Source: Streptomyces violens (GTDB lineage: Bacteria; Actinomycetota; Actinomycetes; Streptomycetales; Streptomycetaceae). From it: 64,000 bases of DNA. Of this stretch, positions 1 to 7,485 are shown piece after piece; positions within the stretch are counted from its first letter, which is position 1; every line of letters begins with the position of its first letter. Both the position numbers and the translations under genes were made by a program. Below the pieces are notes generated by a model, which saw only the letters and a program-made list of their open reading frames with translations, did no database searches and was not told the origin of the DNA. The stretch spans positions 186,001 to 250,000 of the forward strand of contig NZ_JOBH01000007.1 of assembly GCF_000717745.1 (NCBI RefSeq). Reading direction: 5' to 3'.

Positions 1-356
1 TCGGGGTAGATGCCGAAGAGCTCACCGCGCTCGATGACCTCGATACCGCTCTTGATCGCCGCCTCGCCGGCGCCGCGCCCGCCGGAGCGGTCCACCGGAA
101 GCTGGCCCACGCCCTTGAAGAACGCGGCGGTCAGCTTGCCCTTCACGCCGGGCGAGGTGAAGTACTCGGCCTTGGCGATGAAGGTGACCTTCCGGTCGAG
201 CACCGCGGGCAGGAAGAAGGAGTCCGAGAAGGACAGGTGGTTGCTCGCCAGGATCGCGGGCCCCTCGGCGGGGATGTTCTCCAGGCCCTCGACCCAGGGG
301 CGGAACGCCAGCTTCAGCGAGTTGCCGATGGAAAACTTCATTGCGCCGTAGATCAA
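1..356 (-). CDS. 1-acyl-glycerol-3-phosphate acyltransferase, PlsC family (3' part missing)
   Basis: The reading frame runs off the left edge, so only about the first 118 residues are present. PlsC-family enzymes transfer an acyl chain to lysophosphatidic acid at the membrane during phospholipid synthesis. The sequence contains NHLSFSDSFF, the family's catalytic H-x4-D motif, then FIAKAEYF and a Gly-rich segment ending in a Pro-Val-Asp-Arg-Ser motif, all in family order. I chose the TTG at 356 because an AAGGAG lies five bases upstream; an ATG at 341 is also possible and a GTG at 362 abuts the ribosome site too closely. It is divergent from the esterase gene. Family assignment is firm; substrate specificity is not visible. 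Confidence 0.88.
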   Translation of the reverse strand, partial: MIYGAMKFSIGNSLKLAFRPWVEGLENIPAEGPAILASNHLSFSDSFFLPAVLDRKVTFIAKAEYFTSPGVKGKLTAAFFKGVGQLPVDRSGGRGAGEAAIKSGIEVIERGELFGIYP

Positions 357-580
357 CGCCACTCCTTCTTGGTCCGACGCAAAGACCTTAACCCGCGCGG
401 CGGCCCGCCTCCTCACCGTGCGTGGTGCCGCGGCCGCACCCCGCACGGCACACCCTTCCCTGCGGACCTATCCGGGCGGCTGGGCTTTGCGTACCCTGCA
501 GTTACCAGCTCTCGCCGCAGGCCGGCGCTCTTCCTTGCTTCTATTACGCACGCTTTCCCTTTACCGAACGGAGTCCTCCG

Positions 581-1366
581 GTGCCGCTCCTCCCCGGGGC
601 CGAGCCGTTCCGCCATGAAGGCGGTCGGGTCGGCGTCCTCGTCTGTCACGGCTTCACCGGCTCCCCGCAGTCCGTCCGCCCCTGGGCCGAGTACCTCGCG
701 GCCCGCGGCCTCACCGTCTCGCTGCCGCTGCTGCCCGGCCACGGCACCCGCTGGCAGGACCTCCAGGTCACCACCTGGCAGGACTGGTACGCGGAGGTGG
801 ACCGCGAGCTGCGCGCGCTGACCGACAAGTGCGACCAGGTCTTCGTCTGCGGCCTGTCCATGGGCGGCGCGCTGTCGCTGCGGCTGGCCGCCCGGCACGG
901 CGACGCGATCAGCGGCGTGGCCGTCGTGAACCCGGCGAACAAGGTGCACGACGCGGCGGCCCCGCTGCTGCCGGTGCTGCGCCATCTCGTCCGTACGACC
1001 AGGGGCCTGACCAGCGACATCTGCCAGGCGAACGCGATGGAGACCGGCTACGACCGGGTACCGCTGCACGCCGCGCACTCCGTACGGCAGTTCTTCCGCC
1101 TCGTGGACGCCGAGCTGCCGCAGGTCACCCAGCCGCTGCTGGTGATGACCAGCCCGCAGGACCATGTGGTGCCGCCCGCCGACTCCGAACGCATCATGAG
1201 CCGGGTCTCGTCCAAGGACCTGCGGCAGAAGCTGCTGGAGCGCAGCTATCACGTCGCCACTCTGGACCACGACGCCGAGCAGATCTTCGAGGACACCTAC
1301 GACTTCATCGCCCGCCTCGCACCGGCCGTGAAGGGGGAGGGGACGACCACCAGTGGGGGAGCGTGA
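581..1366 (+). CDS. alpha/beta-hydrolase, carboxylesterase or lipase type
   Basis: This 261-residue protein has the features of a small bacterial carboxylesterase or monoacylglycerol-lipase fold. An oxyanion-type CHGFTGSP motif lies near the N terminus, the nucleophile elbow is GLSMGG, the likely acid is in SPQDHVVP and the catalytic His in SYHVATLDHD. No signal peptide or membrane segment is seen, so it is probably cytoplasmic. The frame is open further upstream, but GTG 581 has a GGAG seven bases before it and leaves a normal-length protein. The next gene starts 14 bases before this stop, suggesting cotranscription and translational coupling. The natural ester substrate cannot be told from sequence. 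Confidence 0.85.
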   Translation: MPLLPGAEPFRHEGGRVGVLVCHGFTGSPQSVRPWAEYLAARGLTVSLPLLPGHGTRWQDLQVTTWQDWYAEVDRELRALTDKCDQVFVCGLSMGGALSLRLAARHGDAISGVAVVNPANKVHDAAAPLLPVLRHLVRTTRGLTSDICQANAMETGYDRVPLHAAHSVRQFFRLVDAELPQVTQPLLVMTSPQDHVVPPADSERIMSRVSSKDLRQKLLERSYHVATLDHDAEQIFEDTYDFIARLAPAVKGEGTTTSGGA

Positions 1367-2075
1367 CCCGCGCGATCCTCTGGACGAGGACGCCGCCTGG
1401 GCAGAGATCGTGGCCTCCTACGGGGAGGAGCCGGCCTTTCCCGCGCCCGAGGACCGGCCGTCCGCGCCCGTCTCGGTGCGGCCGGAGGCCGGGGAACCGG
1501 AGCGCCCGGTGACGGACCTGGACCTGGAGAAGGGCCTGGAGAACTGGGAGAAGGGGCTGGGCCTGGAGAAGAAGCCGGAGGAAGGTCCGGACGCGGCGCG
1601 GGAGAAGACGGCCGAGGCGCCGCAGCCGGGTGCCGGTGACGAGGCGGCCGGTGACGCGCCGCCCGCCGAGCGGCCGGAGAGCGGTTCCGCCGGCCGGCCC
1701 GGGGACGCCTCCGGTGACCGGCCCGGCAGCTTCATCGTGTACGCGCCGGGCGTCGGGCCGAGCGCCGGGCCTCGCGACTGGTCGGCCGACGAGCCCTCCG
1801 ACGAAGACTTCGACGAGGACGACGAGGGCCACTTCACCCCGCCCGAGCCGCCGCCGCTGCCACAGGCCGACGTGACGACCAAGTTCGCCTGGATCGCGGT
1901 GCTGGGCGGGCCGCTGCTGCTGATCCTGATGATGATCCTGCAGCAGCCGGTGACGTGGTGGATCACCACGCTGGGGATCGGCGGGTTCCTGGGCGGTTTC
2001 GCGACGCTTTTCGCCCGTATGAAGGGCGATGATGACGACGAACCCCGGCCGCCCGGGAGCGGTGCGGTCGTCTGA
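1353..2075 (+). CDS. acidic Pro/Glu-rich protein with C-terminal membrane anchor
   Basis: This 240-residue protein starts with an acidic segment (MGERDPRDPLDEDAAW). A long low-complexity Pro, Glu and Gly-rich stretch follows to about residue 160, then two hydrophobic helices near residues 178-195 and 200-217, and a short tail rich in Asp and Pro. Proteins of this architecture are widespread in Streptomyces as uncharacterised membrane proteins. The GTG start overlaps the esterase gene by 14 bases, so the two are likely cotranslated. No catalytic motif is visible and I do not assign a function. The cytoplasmic disordered N-terminal part could bind a partner, which is inference. Confidence 0.75.
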   Translation: MGERDPRDPLDEDAAWAEIVASYGEEPAFPAPEDRPSAPVSVRPEAGEPERPVTDLDLEKGLENWEKGLGLEKKPEEGPDAAREKTAEAPQPGAGDEAAGDAPPAERPESGSAGRPGDASGDRPGSFIVYAPGVGPSAGPRDWSADEPSDEDFDEDDEGHFTPPEPPPLPQADVTTKFAWIAVLGGPLLLILMMILQQPVTWWITTLGIGGFLGGFATLFARMKGDDDDEPRPPGSGAVV

Positions 2076-2097
2076 CGGCTGTTCCGCCATCGTGGCC

Positions 2098-2131
2098 GGT
2101 CGCGCAGTTCCCCGCGCCCCTTACGGGGCGC
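2098..2131. repeat. Streptomyces-type intergenic hairpin repeat, terminator-like
   Basis: This GC-rich element begins GGTCGCGCAGTTCCCCGCG and ends in a hairpin GCGCCCC-TTAC-GGGGCGC. Near-identical copies are very common between genes in Streptomyces genomes, which I state from general familiarity. It lies between two convergent genes and could end transcription both ways. It also supplies the last codons and the TAA stop of the minus-strand hydrolase. Confidence 0.65.
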
Positions 2132-2897
2132 TGGTCGGCACCCGAAGCGCTGCCAGTACCGGCAGGTGATCGGAGGCCGCCAAGAGGTCCGCCTCCCGTA
2201 CGCCCGGCAGGTCGATCGGTACGCCGCACGCCAGGACCTCCACGCCGGAGGTCGTGAAGACGCCGTCGATGCGCTGGTGCGGATCGTGCGGCGTGGAGGT
2301 GTACTCGCCGCCCCACGGCGCGGCCTGCCAGGCGTCCGTCAGGGAGCCGGCCAGCCGCCGGAAGCTGCGGCCCTTGGGCCGGTCGTTGACGTCGCCGCCG
2401 GCCACCGCGTGCGGCGCGTCCAGCAGCGCGAGCCGCTCCAGGAGCAGCCCCGCCTGCTCGTACCGCTCCGCCGCGCTCAGGCTCAGATGCGCGCTGAGCA
2501 CGCCGAGCCGCGCTCCCCCGATGCGCAGCACCGCGGTCGCGAAGCCGCGCCGGTGCAGGCCGGGGGTCTTCGGCAGCAGGACGTCCTCGGCGCGCTCCAC
2601 GTGGGCGCGGAGCGAGGTGAGGATCATCGGGCCGCAGGCGGTCGCGCCGCCCGTGGCGTACACCAGCTCCGATCCCCGGGCCAGGGCCGCCGCGGCCTTC
2701 CGCCAGCGGAAGAAGCGCGGCGCCTCCTGGATGAGCGCGACGTCGGGGGCGCAGGCCCGGATGACCCTGGCGAGCGCCGCCCGGTCGTCACGCATCGAGC
2801 GGATGTTGTAGCTGAGCACCCGGACGACGGCGGAGCCGTCGGACTCGGTCACGGACTGCGGGAACCCGGCCGCGGTCTCCGGGCGCTCGGCCACCAC
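2121..2897 (-). CDS. endonuclease/exonuclease/phosphatase (EEP) fold protein
   Basis: The 258-residue protein shows the EEP superfamily motifs in order: VLSYNIRSM (metal-binding Asn), ALIQEAP (metal-binding Glu), a central SAHLSLS, then AGGDVND (Asp and Asn) and a terminal ASDHLPVLA (Asp-His pair). Such proteins are Mg-dependent phosphodiesterases or nucleases; the exact substrate is not evident. No secretion signal is seen. It starts three bases after the glucokinase stop, with a GTG-GTG pair available, so it is probably translated by coupling from glkA. Its final codons lie inside the intergenic repeat at 2098-2131. Confidence 0.85.
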   Translation of the reverse strand: MVAERPETAAGFPQSVTESDGSAVVRVLSYNIRSMRDDRAALARVIRACAPDVALIQEAPRFFRWRKAAAALARGSELVYATGGATACGPMILTSLRAHVERAEDVLLPKTPGLHRRGFATAVLRIGGARLGVLSAHLSLSAAERYEQAGLLLERLALLDAPHAVAGGDVNDRPKGRSFRRLAGSLTDAWQAAPWGGEYTSTPHDPHQRIDGVFTTSGVEVLACGVPIDLPGVREADLLAASDHLPVLAALRVPTSAP

Positions 2898-2900
2898 CGC

Positions 2901-3842
2901 TCAGCCCTGGCGTGCCAGGTCGGCGGCGCCGACGAGCCCTGCCTTGCCGCCGAGCTGGGCGGCGAGGACCTGGGCGTGCGGGCGCCACTGGTTGCCGACC
3001 AGCCAGCGGCGGAAGGACTTGCGGATCGGGTCCAGGACCAGTTCGCCCTCGTCGGAGACGCCGCCGCCGACGATGAAGGCGGACGGGTCGAAGAGCGAGG
3101 CGAGGTCGGCCAGGCCCGCGCCGGCCCAGCGGGCCAGCTCGCGGAAGGAGTCGATGGCGACCGCGTCGCCCTGGCGCGCGGCCTCGCTGATGTGCCGGCC
3201 CTCGATGCCCTCGGAGGTGCCGTCGCCCAGGCTCAGCAGGACCTTGGCGTTCTCCGGGGTCGCGAAGGCGCGCTGCTTGGCGTACCGCAGGAGCGCGCGC
3301 CCGGAGGCGTACTGCTCCCAGCAGCCCTGGCTGCCGCAGCCGCAGAGCAGGCCGTCGGGCACGACCCGGATGTGGCCGAACTCGGCCGCGACGCCGAAGC
3401 GGCCGCGGCGCAGCTTGTTGCCGATGATGATGCCGCCGCCGAGGCCCGTGCCGAGCGTGATGCAGATGACGTCACTGTGGCCCTGGCCGGCGCCGAACTT
3501 GTACTCGCCCCAGGCCGCGGCGTTCGCGTCGTTCTCCACCACGACGGGGAGGCCGACGCGCTGCTCGACGTTGTCCTTGAGCGGCTCGTGGCGCCAGTTG
3601 ATGTTCGGGGCGAAGAGCACCGTGGCGCGCTTCTCGTCGACGTACCCCGCGGCGCCGATGCCCACGGCCTCGACCTGGTGGTCGGCCCCGACGGTACGGA
3701 CCGCGTCGGCGATGGCCTCGGTCAGCTCCGCGGCGGTCGGCGGGGTCGGCACCTTGCACGTCTCGAGGATCGTGCCCTCTTCGTCGACCACGCCGGCCGC
3801 GATCTTCGTGCCGCCGATGTCGACGCCGATGGTGAGTCCCAT
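2901..3842 (-). CDS. glkA: ROK-family glucokinase
   Basis: The 313-residue protein phosphorylates glucose with ATP in the cytoplasm. In Streptomyces GlkA also takes part in carbon catabolite repression, which is family knowledge. It begins MGLTIGVDIGGTKIAAG, the ATP-binding ROK motif, and carries LGTGLGGG, the catalytic ENDANAAAWGE region and the ROK zinc motif CGCGSQGCWEQYASG. The start is ATG 3842, preceded by GAGGGA; the frame is open further upstream but without similarity. Length and gene position match Streptomyces glkA. The downstream EEP hydrolase follows after three bases. Confidence 0.95.
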   Translation of the reverse strand: MGLTIGVDIGGTKIAAGVVDEEGTILETCKVPTPPTAAELTEAIADAVRTVGADHQVEAVGIGAAGYVDEKRATVLFAPNINWRHEPLKDNVEQRVGLPVVVENDANAAAWGEYKFGAGQGHSDVICITLGTGLGGGIIIGNKLRRGRFGVAAEFGHIRVVPDGLLCGCGSQGCWEQYASGRALLRYAKQRAFATPENAKVLLSLGDGTSEGIEGRHISEAARQGDAVAIDSFRELARWAGAGLADLASLFDPSAFIVGGGVSDEGELVLDPIRKSFRRWLVGNQWRPHAQVLAAQLGGKAGLVGAADLARQG

Positions 3843-3953
3843 GTGTCCCTCAGTTTTCCGGTCGAACCCCGCCAACGGACAACCGTACCGGAGCCGGGGG
3901 CCCACCGGAGGCCAATGGATCACCAGGCGGACACCTGTCGGGCCGGAGGCGGC

Positions 3954-4466
3954 CTAGTCGAGGTCGATGCGCTCGCTGCCGCCCGCGCCGGCCGGGCCCT
4001 CGTCGTCGCGTCCGCTGCCGGGCCGCTCCGGGTCCTCCGCCTGTGGACCGCGCGCCGTGGCGTCCCGGCCGTCGGCCGCGCCCTGGGTCCAGCGCCGCTC
4101 GCCCGCCTCGACGGCGGAGCGGTAGGCGGCGAGCAGCTCGGAGCCGGCCGCCGCGAGGTGGTCGAAGACGTCGGGGTTGCGCTCGATGACCGGCTCGACG
4201 GCGGCCCTGGCCTGCCGGAGGAGGTGGTCGACCGCGCCCTTCGCGGCGACGCCGCCGACCGCGCCGGGCAGCTGGATGCCGGCGAGCTTGTCGGTGACGG
4301 CCTCGGCGAGCTTGCGCAGCTCCTCGGCGGCGCTGCCCGGCTGCCGGCCGTACTCGGCGCGGCGGCGGGCCCGCTCCGCTGCCAGGTCCTCGGCGCAGGC
4401 CTGTTCCCAGGCGTTGTGGTCCGTCCCGTGCGGGTTGTCGGCGGGGCGCTCGGTGTCATCGGTCAT
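3954..4466 (-). CDS. DUF5304-type hypothetical protein
   Basis: This 170-residue soluble protein starts at ATG 4466. The conserved core is roughly residues 10-130 (HNAWEQACAEDLAAERARR, then EELRKLAEAVTDKLAG and VEPVIERNPDVFDHLAAAGSELLAAYRSAVE), predicted mainly helical. The C-terminal 40 residues are a charged, Gly- and Glu-rich low-complexity tail. It sits between the ArsA-like ATPase and glucokinase on the same strand, as commonly seen in Streptomyces. I recognise the family but know no function for it. Confidence 0.75.
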   Translation of the reverse strand: MTDDTERPADNPHGTDHNAWEQACAEDLAAERARRRAEYGRQPGSAAEELRKLAEAVTDKLAGIQLPGAVGGVAAKGAVDHLLRQARAAVEPVIERNPDVFDHLAAAGSELLAAYRSAVEAGERRWTQGAADGRDATARGPQAEDPERPGSGRDDEGPAGAGGSERIDLD

Positions 4467-4567
4467 GACGGGCTCCTGGCGGCGGTACGTCGGAGTGCGG
4501 GTGCTTCCGACGTTACCGGAATGGCGGTACCTGTCGGCCCCGGAAGCCCGGGACCAGCACCTTCCGT

Positions 4568-5797
4568 TCACGGGCCGGCCGGCCCACCGCGCTCTCGGGG
4601 CCACAGCTCCGGATCGGGGGTGAAGCGGACGTGCAGCACCCCGTCGCGCAGCCCGGCGCCGGAGACGGTGCAGCGGCGCAGTGCGGAGGGGAGCGTACGG
4701 ATGCGCCGGAACGGGCCGACCGTGATGATCAGTTCGTCGCCGCGGCGGACCAGGCCGAGGCTGTCCCGGGCCGCGCCGGGCAGCGGCAGCCGCCAGATCA
4801 GCAGCCCGTCCTCGGCGAGACGGTCCACCACGGACCCGGCGAGGTCGGCCCGGCTCGTACCGCCGTCCCCCGCACCGTCCCCCGCGCCGTCCGGCTCGCT
4901 GATCGGCCCGGTCAGCTCTGCCAGCTCCGCCGTCCCGCGGGGATCGCGGCCCAGGTGCGGCACCTCGTGCACCGGCACCCCGGCGAACTCCTCCCGCAGC
5001 TCCTTCAGGGCCGCCTGCTGCTGGCCGGAGAGCCCGGCCAGGAACGGGTCGGCGGAGGCTGCGGGCAGCAGCCGGTTGGCGATCACGGCGTCCAGCCGGT
5101 GGCCGAAGAGGGCGAGGCCCGCGCGGGCGGTGCGCAGGTCGGCGGCGCCGGCCGGGCCCGGCTCGACGACCAGCCGCACGCTGGTGCCCGGGTCCTCGAT
5201 GACCGCCTGCACGGCGGCGAGTTCGTGCTCCCAGCGCGCGGCGGTCTCGTACACCTTCTGCGCGGGCATCGGCACCCCGGCGAGCTGGGCGAGTACCGGG
5301 CGCAGCGCGCGGGCCGCCTGCCGCTCGGCGGGCAGCAGCCGGCGCAGGCCCCGGCGGGCCTGTTCGGGCAGGGCGAGCAGCCGGACGGCCCGGTCGGCGG
5401 GCGGCAGGTCGACGACGACCAGGTCCCAGGCGCCGGCTTCGTGCGCGGCGCGCAGCGCGTGCAGCAGCGCGAAGATCTCCGCGCCGGGGAGTTCGGTGAG
5501 CTCGTCCTCGTCCAGCGGGGTGGCGCCGAGCAGGTCGAGCGCGGCCCCCGCACGCTCCTGGAAGGCCAGGAACTCGCGGCGGAAGTGGTCGGCGGTGTCG
5601 GCCCGGACCGCCCACAGGCCGGGCGCGGCCTCGGTGGGCTCGCCGGTCAACGGCGTGCCGAGGACGGCCTCGGGGACGCCGCTCTCCAGGGTGAGGAAGA
5701 GGACGCGCTGCTGCCGCCGGGCCGCCGCGAGGGCGGTGGCGGCGGCGACGGTGGTGCGGCCCGCGCCGCCGGGACCGGTGACGAGGACCGTGCGCAC
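4568..5797 (-). CDS. ArsA/MinD-like P-loop protein with altered Walker A
   Basis: This 409-residue protein resembles the ArsA anion-pump and MinD ATPase group. It starts MRTVLVTGPGGAGRTTVAAATALAAA, with a Walker B-like WDLVVVDLPPADRAVRLL and a C-terminal small beta-rich domain (LLIWRLPLPGA to VLHVRFTPDPEL) like the ArsA C-terminal domain. In the P-loop the usual invariant Lys before Thr is Arg, and the upstream signature Lys of the deviant Walker A is Pro, so ATP hydrolysis may be reduced or different. The GTG start lies two bases after the SRPBCC stop, so the two are translationally coupled. Substrate and pump partner are unknown; no membrane channel gene is adjacent. Confidence 0.8.
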   Translation of the reverse strand: MRTVLVTGPGGAGRTTVAAATALAAARRQQRVLFLTLESGVPEAVLGTPLTGEPTEAAPGLWAVRADTADHFRREFLAFQERAGAALDLLGATPLDEDELTELPGAEIFALLHALRAAHEAGAWDLVVVDLPPADRAVRLLALPEQARRGLRRLLPAERQAARALRPVLAQLAGVPMPAQKVYETAARWEHELAAVQAVIEDPGTSVRLVVEPGPAGAADLRTARAGLALFGHRLDAVIANRLLPAASADPFLAGLSGQQQAALKELREEFAGVPVHEVPHLGRDPRGTAELAELTGPISEPDGAGDGAGDGGTSRADLAGSVVDRLAEDGLLIWRLPLPGAARDSLGLVRRGDELIITVGPFRRIRTLPSALRRCTVSGAGLRDGVLHVRFTPDPELWPRERGGPAGP

Positions 5798-5799
5798 GC

Positions 5800-6273
5800 T
5801 CAGCGGCTCGCGGCCTCGTCGGAGGCGCCCGGGGCGCCGCTCTCGACGCGCTTCTTCAGGCCGGCCAGCGCGCGGTCGATGATGACCTTCTCGGCCTTGC
5901 GCTTGATCATCCCGAGCATCGGGATCTTGACGTCGACGGTGAGCTGGTACGTGACCTCGGTGTGCTTGCCGCCCTCGGCGGGCTTCAGCGTGTACGAGCC
6001 GTCCAGGGCGCGCAGCATCTGGGACTTGACGAGCGACCAGGCGACCTCGTGCTCGCCGGTCCAGGTGTAGGCGAGGGTGTGGTCGTCCTTGATGGCGCCG
6101 GCGTCCAGCACGAGCCGGACCTGCTTGGCGCGGCCCTGGTCGTCCTTCTCCAGTACCTCGGCCTCCTTGACCTCACCGGTCCATTCCGGATAGCGGTCGA
6201 AGTCGGCGATCACTCCCATCACATCGGCGGGTGCCGCCTCGATCGTGATGCTAGAGCTGGTGTGTTCGGCCAT
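5800..6273 (-). CDS. SRPBCC (START-like) ligand-binding protein
   Basis: The 157-residue protein starts MAEHTSSSITIEAAPADVMGVIADFDRYPEWTGEVKEAEV, the classic first beta strand and helices of the SRPBCC/polyketide-cyclase fold. It ends in the long C-terminal helix around ALAGLKKRVESG. Members bind hydrophobic ligands in a deep pocket; the ligand here is unknown. It precedes the ArsA-like gene by two bases and both are conserved together in Streptomyces, suggesting a shared role. The 187 bases between this start and the metallophosphoesterase stop presumably hold its promoter; I see no distinctive site there. Confidence 0.88.
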   Translation of the reverse strand: MAEHTSSSITIEAAPADVMGVIADFDRYPEWTGEVKEAEVLEKDDQGRAKQVRLVLDAGAIKDDHTLAYTWTGEHEVAWSLVKSQMLRALDGSYTLKPAEGGKHTEVTYQLTVDVKIPMLGMIKRKAEKVIIDRALAGLKKRVESGAPGASDEAASR

Positions 6274-6460
6274 CGCCGTGACTCCTCCATGCCGATTCGT
6301 GCCGGTGCGCCGACTCGTGGGCCCGTGTCCGGACGGTGCGGACGACCGTGTCCGACCCTGCTGCTGAAGGCTACCGCGCGGCGGGGGCCGCCCCGACCCG
6401 CGGTAGGCGTGCGTGGCCCGGTACGGCACGGGTGCACGGAGCCCGACGAGGGCCCGCGGG

Positions 6461-7222
6461 TCACCACTCCAGCGCGAACGGCGTCCCGGTGGCATTGAAA
6501 TGCCCGACATTGATGCATTCCGTCCGGCCGATCCGCATCCGCCGGGACAGTGGCTGGTGGACGTGGCCGAAGAGGGAGTAGCGCGGGCGGGTGCGGCGGA
6601 TGGCGTCGAGGAGGGCGCGGCTGCCGCGTTCGAAGCGGCGGGCGACGGTGTCGTAGCAGAGGTCGGGGACGTCGGGCGGGATGTGGGTGCACAGCACGTC
6701 CACCTCGCCGACCGCCTCGACCTTCGCGGCGTACTCCTCGTCGCTGATCTCGAAGGGCGTGTTCATAGCGGTCCGCAGGCCGCCGCCGACGAAGCCGAAG
6801 ACCCGGCCGCCGATCTCCACCCGCTGGCCGTCCAGGACGGTGGTGCCGGGACCGGCGAACTCCGGCCAAAGACCGGGCAGATCGACATTGCCGTAGGTGG
6901 CGTACGTCGGAGTGGGGAACGCGGCGAACATTTCGGCGTACTGCTTGCGTACCGCGCTCTCGATGGCGGCGTTCTTGTCCCGCCCGGCCCACAGCCGTCT
7001 GCCCAGCTCGCGCGCCTCTTCGAAGCGGCGGGCCGTGCGCAGTTCGACGAGCCGGTCGGCGTTCTCGGTACCGAAGAGGTCGGGGAAGATGCCGCGTGAG
7101 TGGTCCGCGTAGTCGAGGAAGAGGACCAGGTCGCCGAGGCAGACCAGGGCGTCGGCCCCGTCCCCCGCGGTGGCGAGGTCCCGGCTGTTGCCGTGTACGT
7201 CACTGACCACATGTACGCGCAT
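6461..7222 (-). CDS. calcineurin-like metallophosphoesterase
   Basis: The 253-residue protein carries the metallophosphoesterase signature in order: VVSDVHGN (Asp and His ligands), LGDLV, YGNVD (variant of GNHD), CTHIPPD and FGHVHQ. Such enzymes use two metal ions to hydrolyse phosphomonoesters or diesters. No signal peptide is present. The central insert (residues 40-95, DYADHSRGIFPDLFGTENAD onwards) is unusually long for the minimal fold. It is divergent from the acyl-CoA synthetase gene. Substrate is not predictable from the motifs alone. Confidence 0.9.
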   Translation of the reverse strand: MRVHVVSDVHGNSRDLATAGDGADALVCLGDLVLFLDYADHSRGIFPDLFGTENADRLVELRTARRFEEARELGRRLWAGRDKNAAIESAVRKQYAEMFAAFPTPTYATYGNVDLPGLWPEFAGPGTTVLDGQRVEIGGRVFGFVGGGLRTAMNTPFEISDEEYAAKVEAVGEVDVLCTHIPPDVPDLCYDTVARRFERGSRALLDAIRRTRPRYSLFGHVHQPLSRRMRIGRTECINVGHFNATGTPFALEW

Positions 7223-7378
7223 ACGGCTCAGATTAAGCCCCGGGGCCTGGCGCCGGGAGACCCCGCCGACCTGCGGTTACTTCCGAGTCACCAAATGCCT
7301 GGACTACGCTTCGCGAGAGCCGTCCGGATGTGTGTGACGCATAAAACATCTGGGCGGGACCCCCTATCCCCGAAGGCA

Positions 7379-7390
7379 TACCGATGGGTA
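7379..7390. promoter_or_regulatory. candidate palindromic operator upstream of acyl-CoA synthetase
   Basis: TACCGATGGGTA is an imperfect palindrome about 95 bases before the synthetase start, in the 263-base divergent gap. The longer context ATACCGATGGGTAACG resembles sites bound by TetR-family regulators of fatty-acid genes in actinobacteria, which is only a general resemblance. A similar copy lies at 11830-11841. Confidence 0.3.
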
Positions 7391-7485
7391 ACGTCCGGGC
7401 AGTCCAATCCCCTTTGCCTGATCATGGACCGCAGCCGGCCTGACGCACCGCGTGGTGACGCCGGCGCCACCGAGGAGCAGCAGTC

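Noticed and set aside
2166..5882. A very long plus-strand open frame (1238 codons)
   Set aside because: It is a shadow of the minus-strand EEP, glkA, DUF5304 and ArsA-like genes. Its protein is low-complexity Arg, Ala and Gly with no domain.
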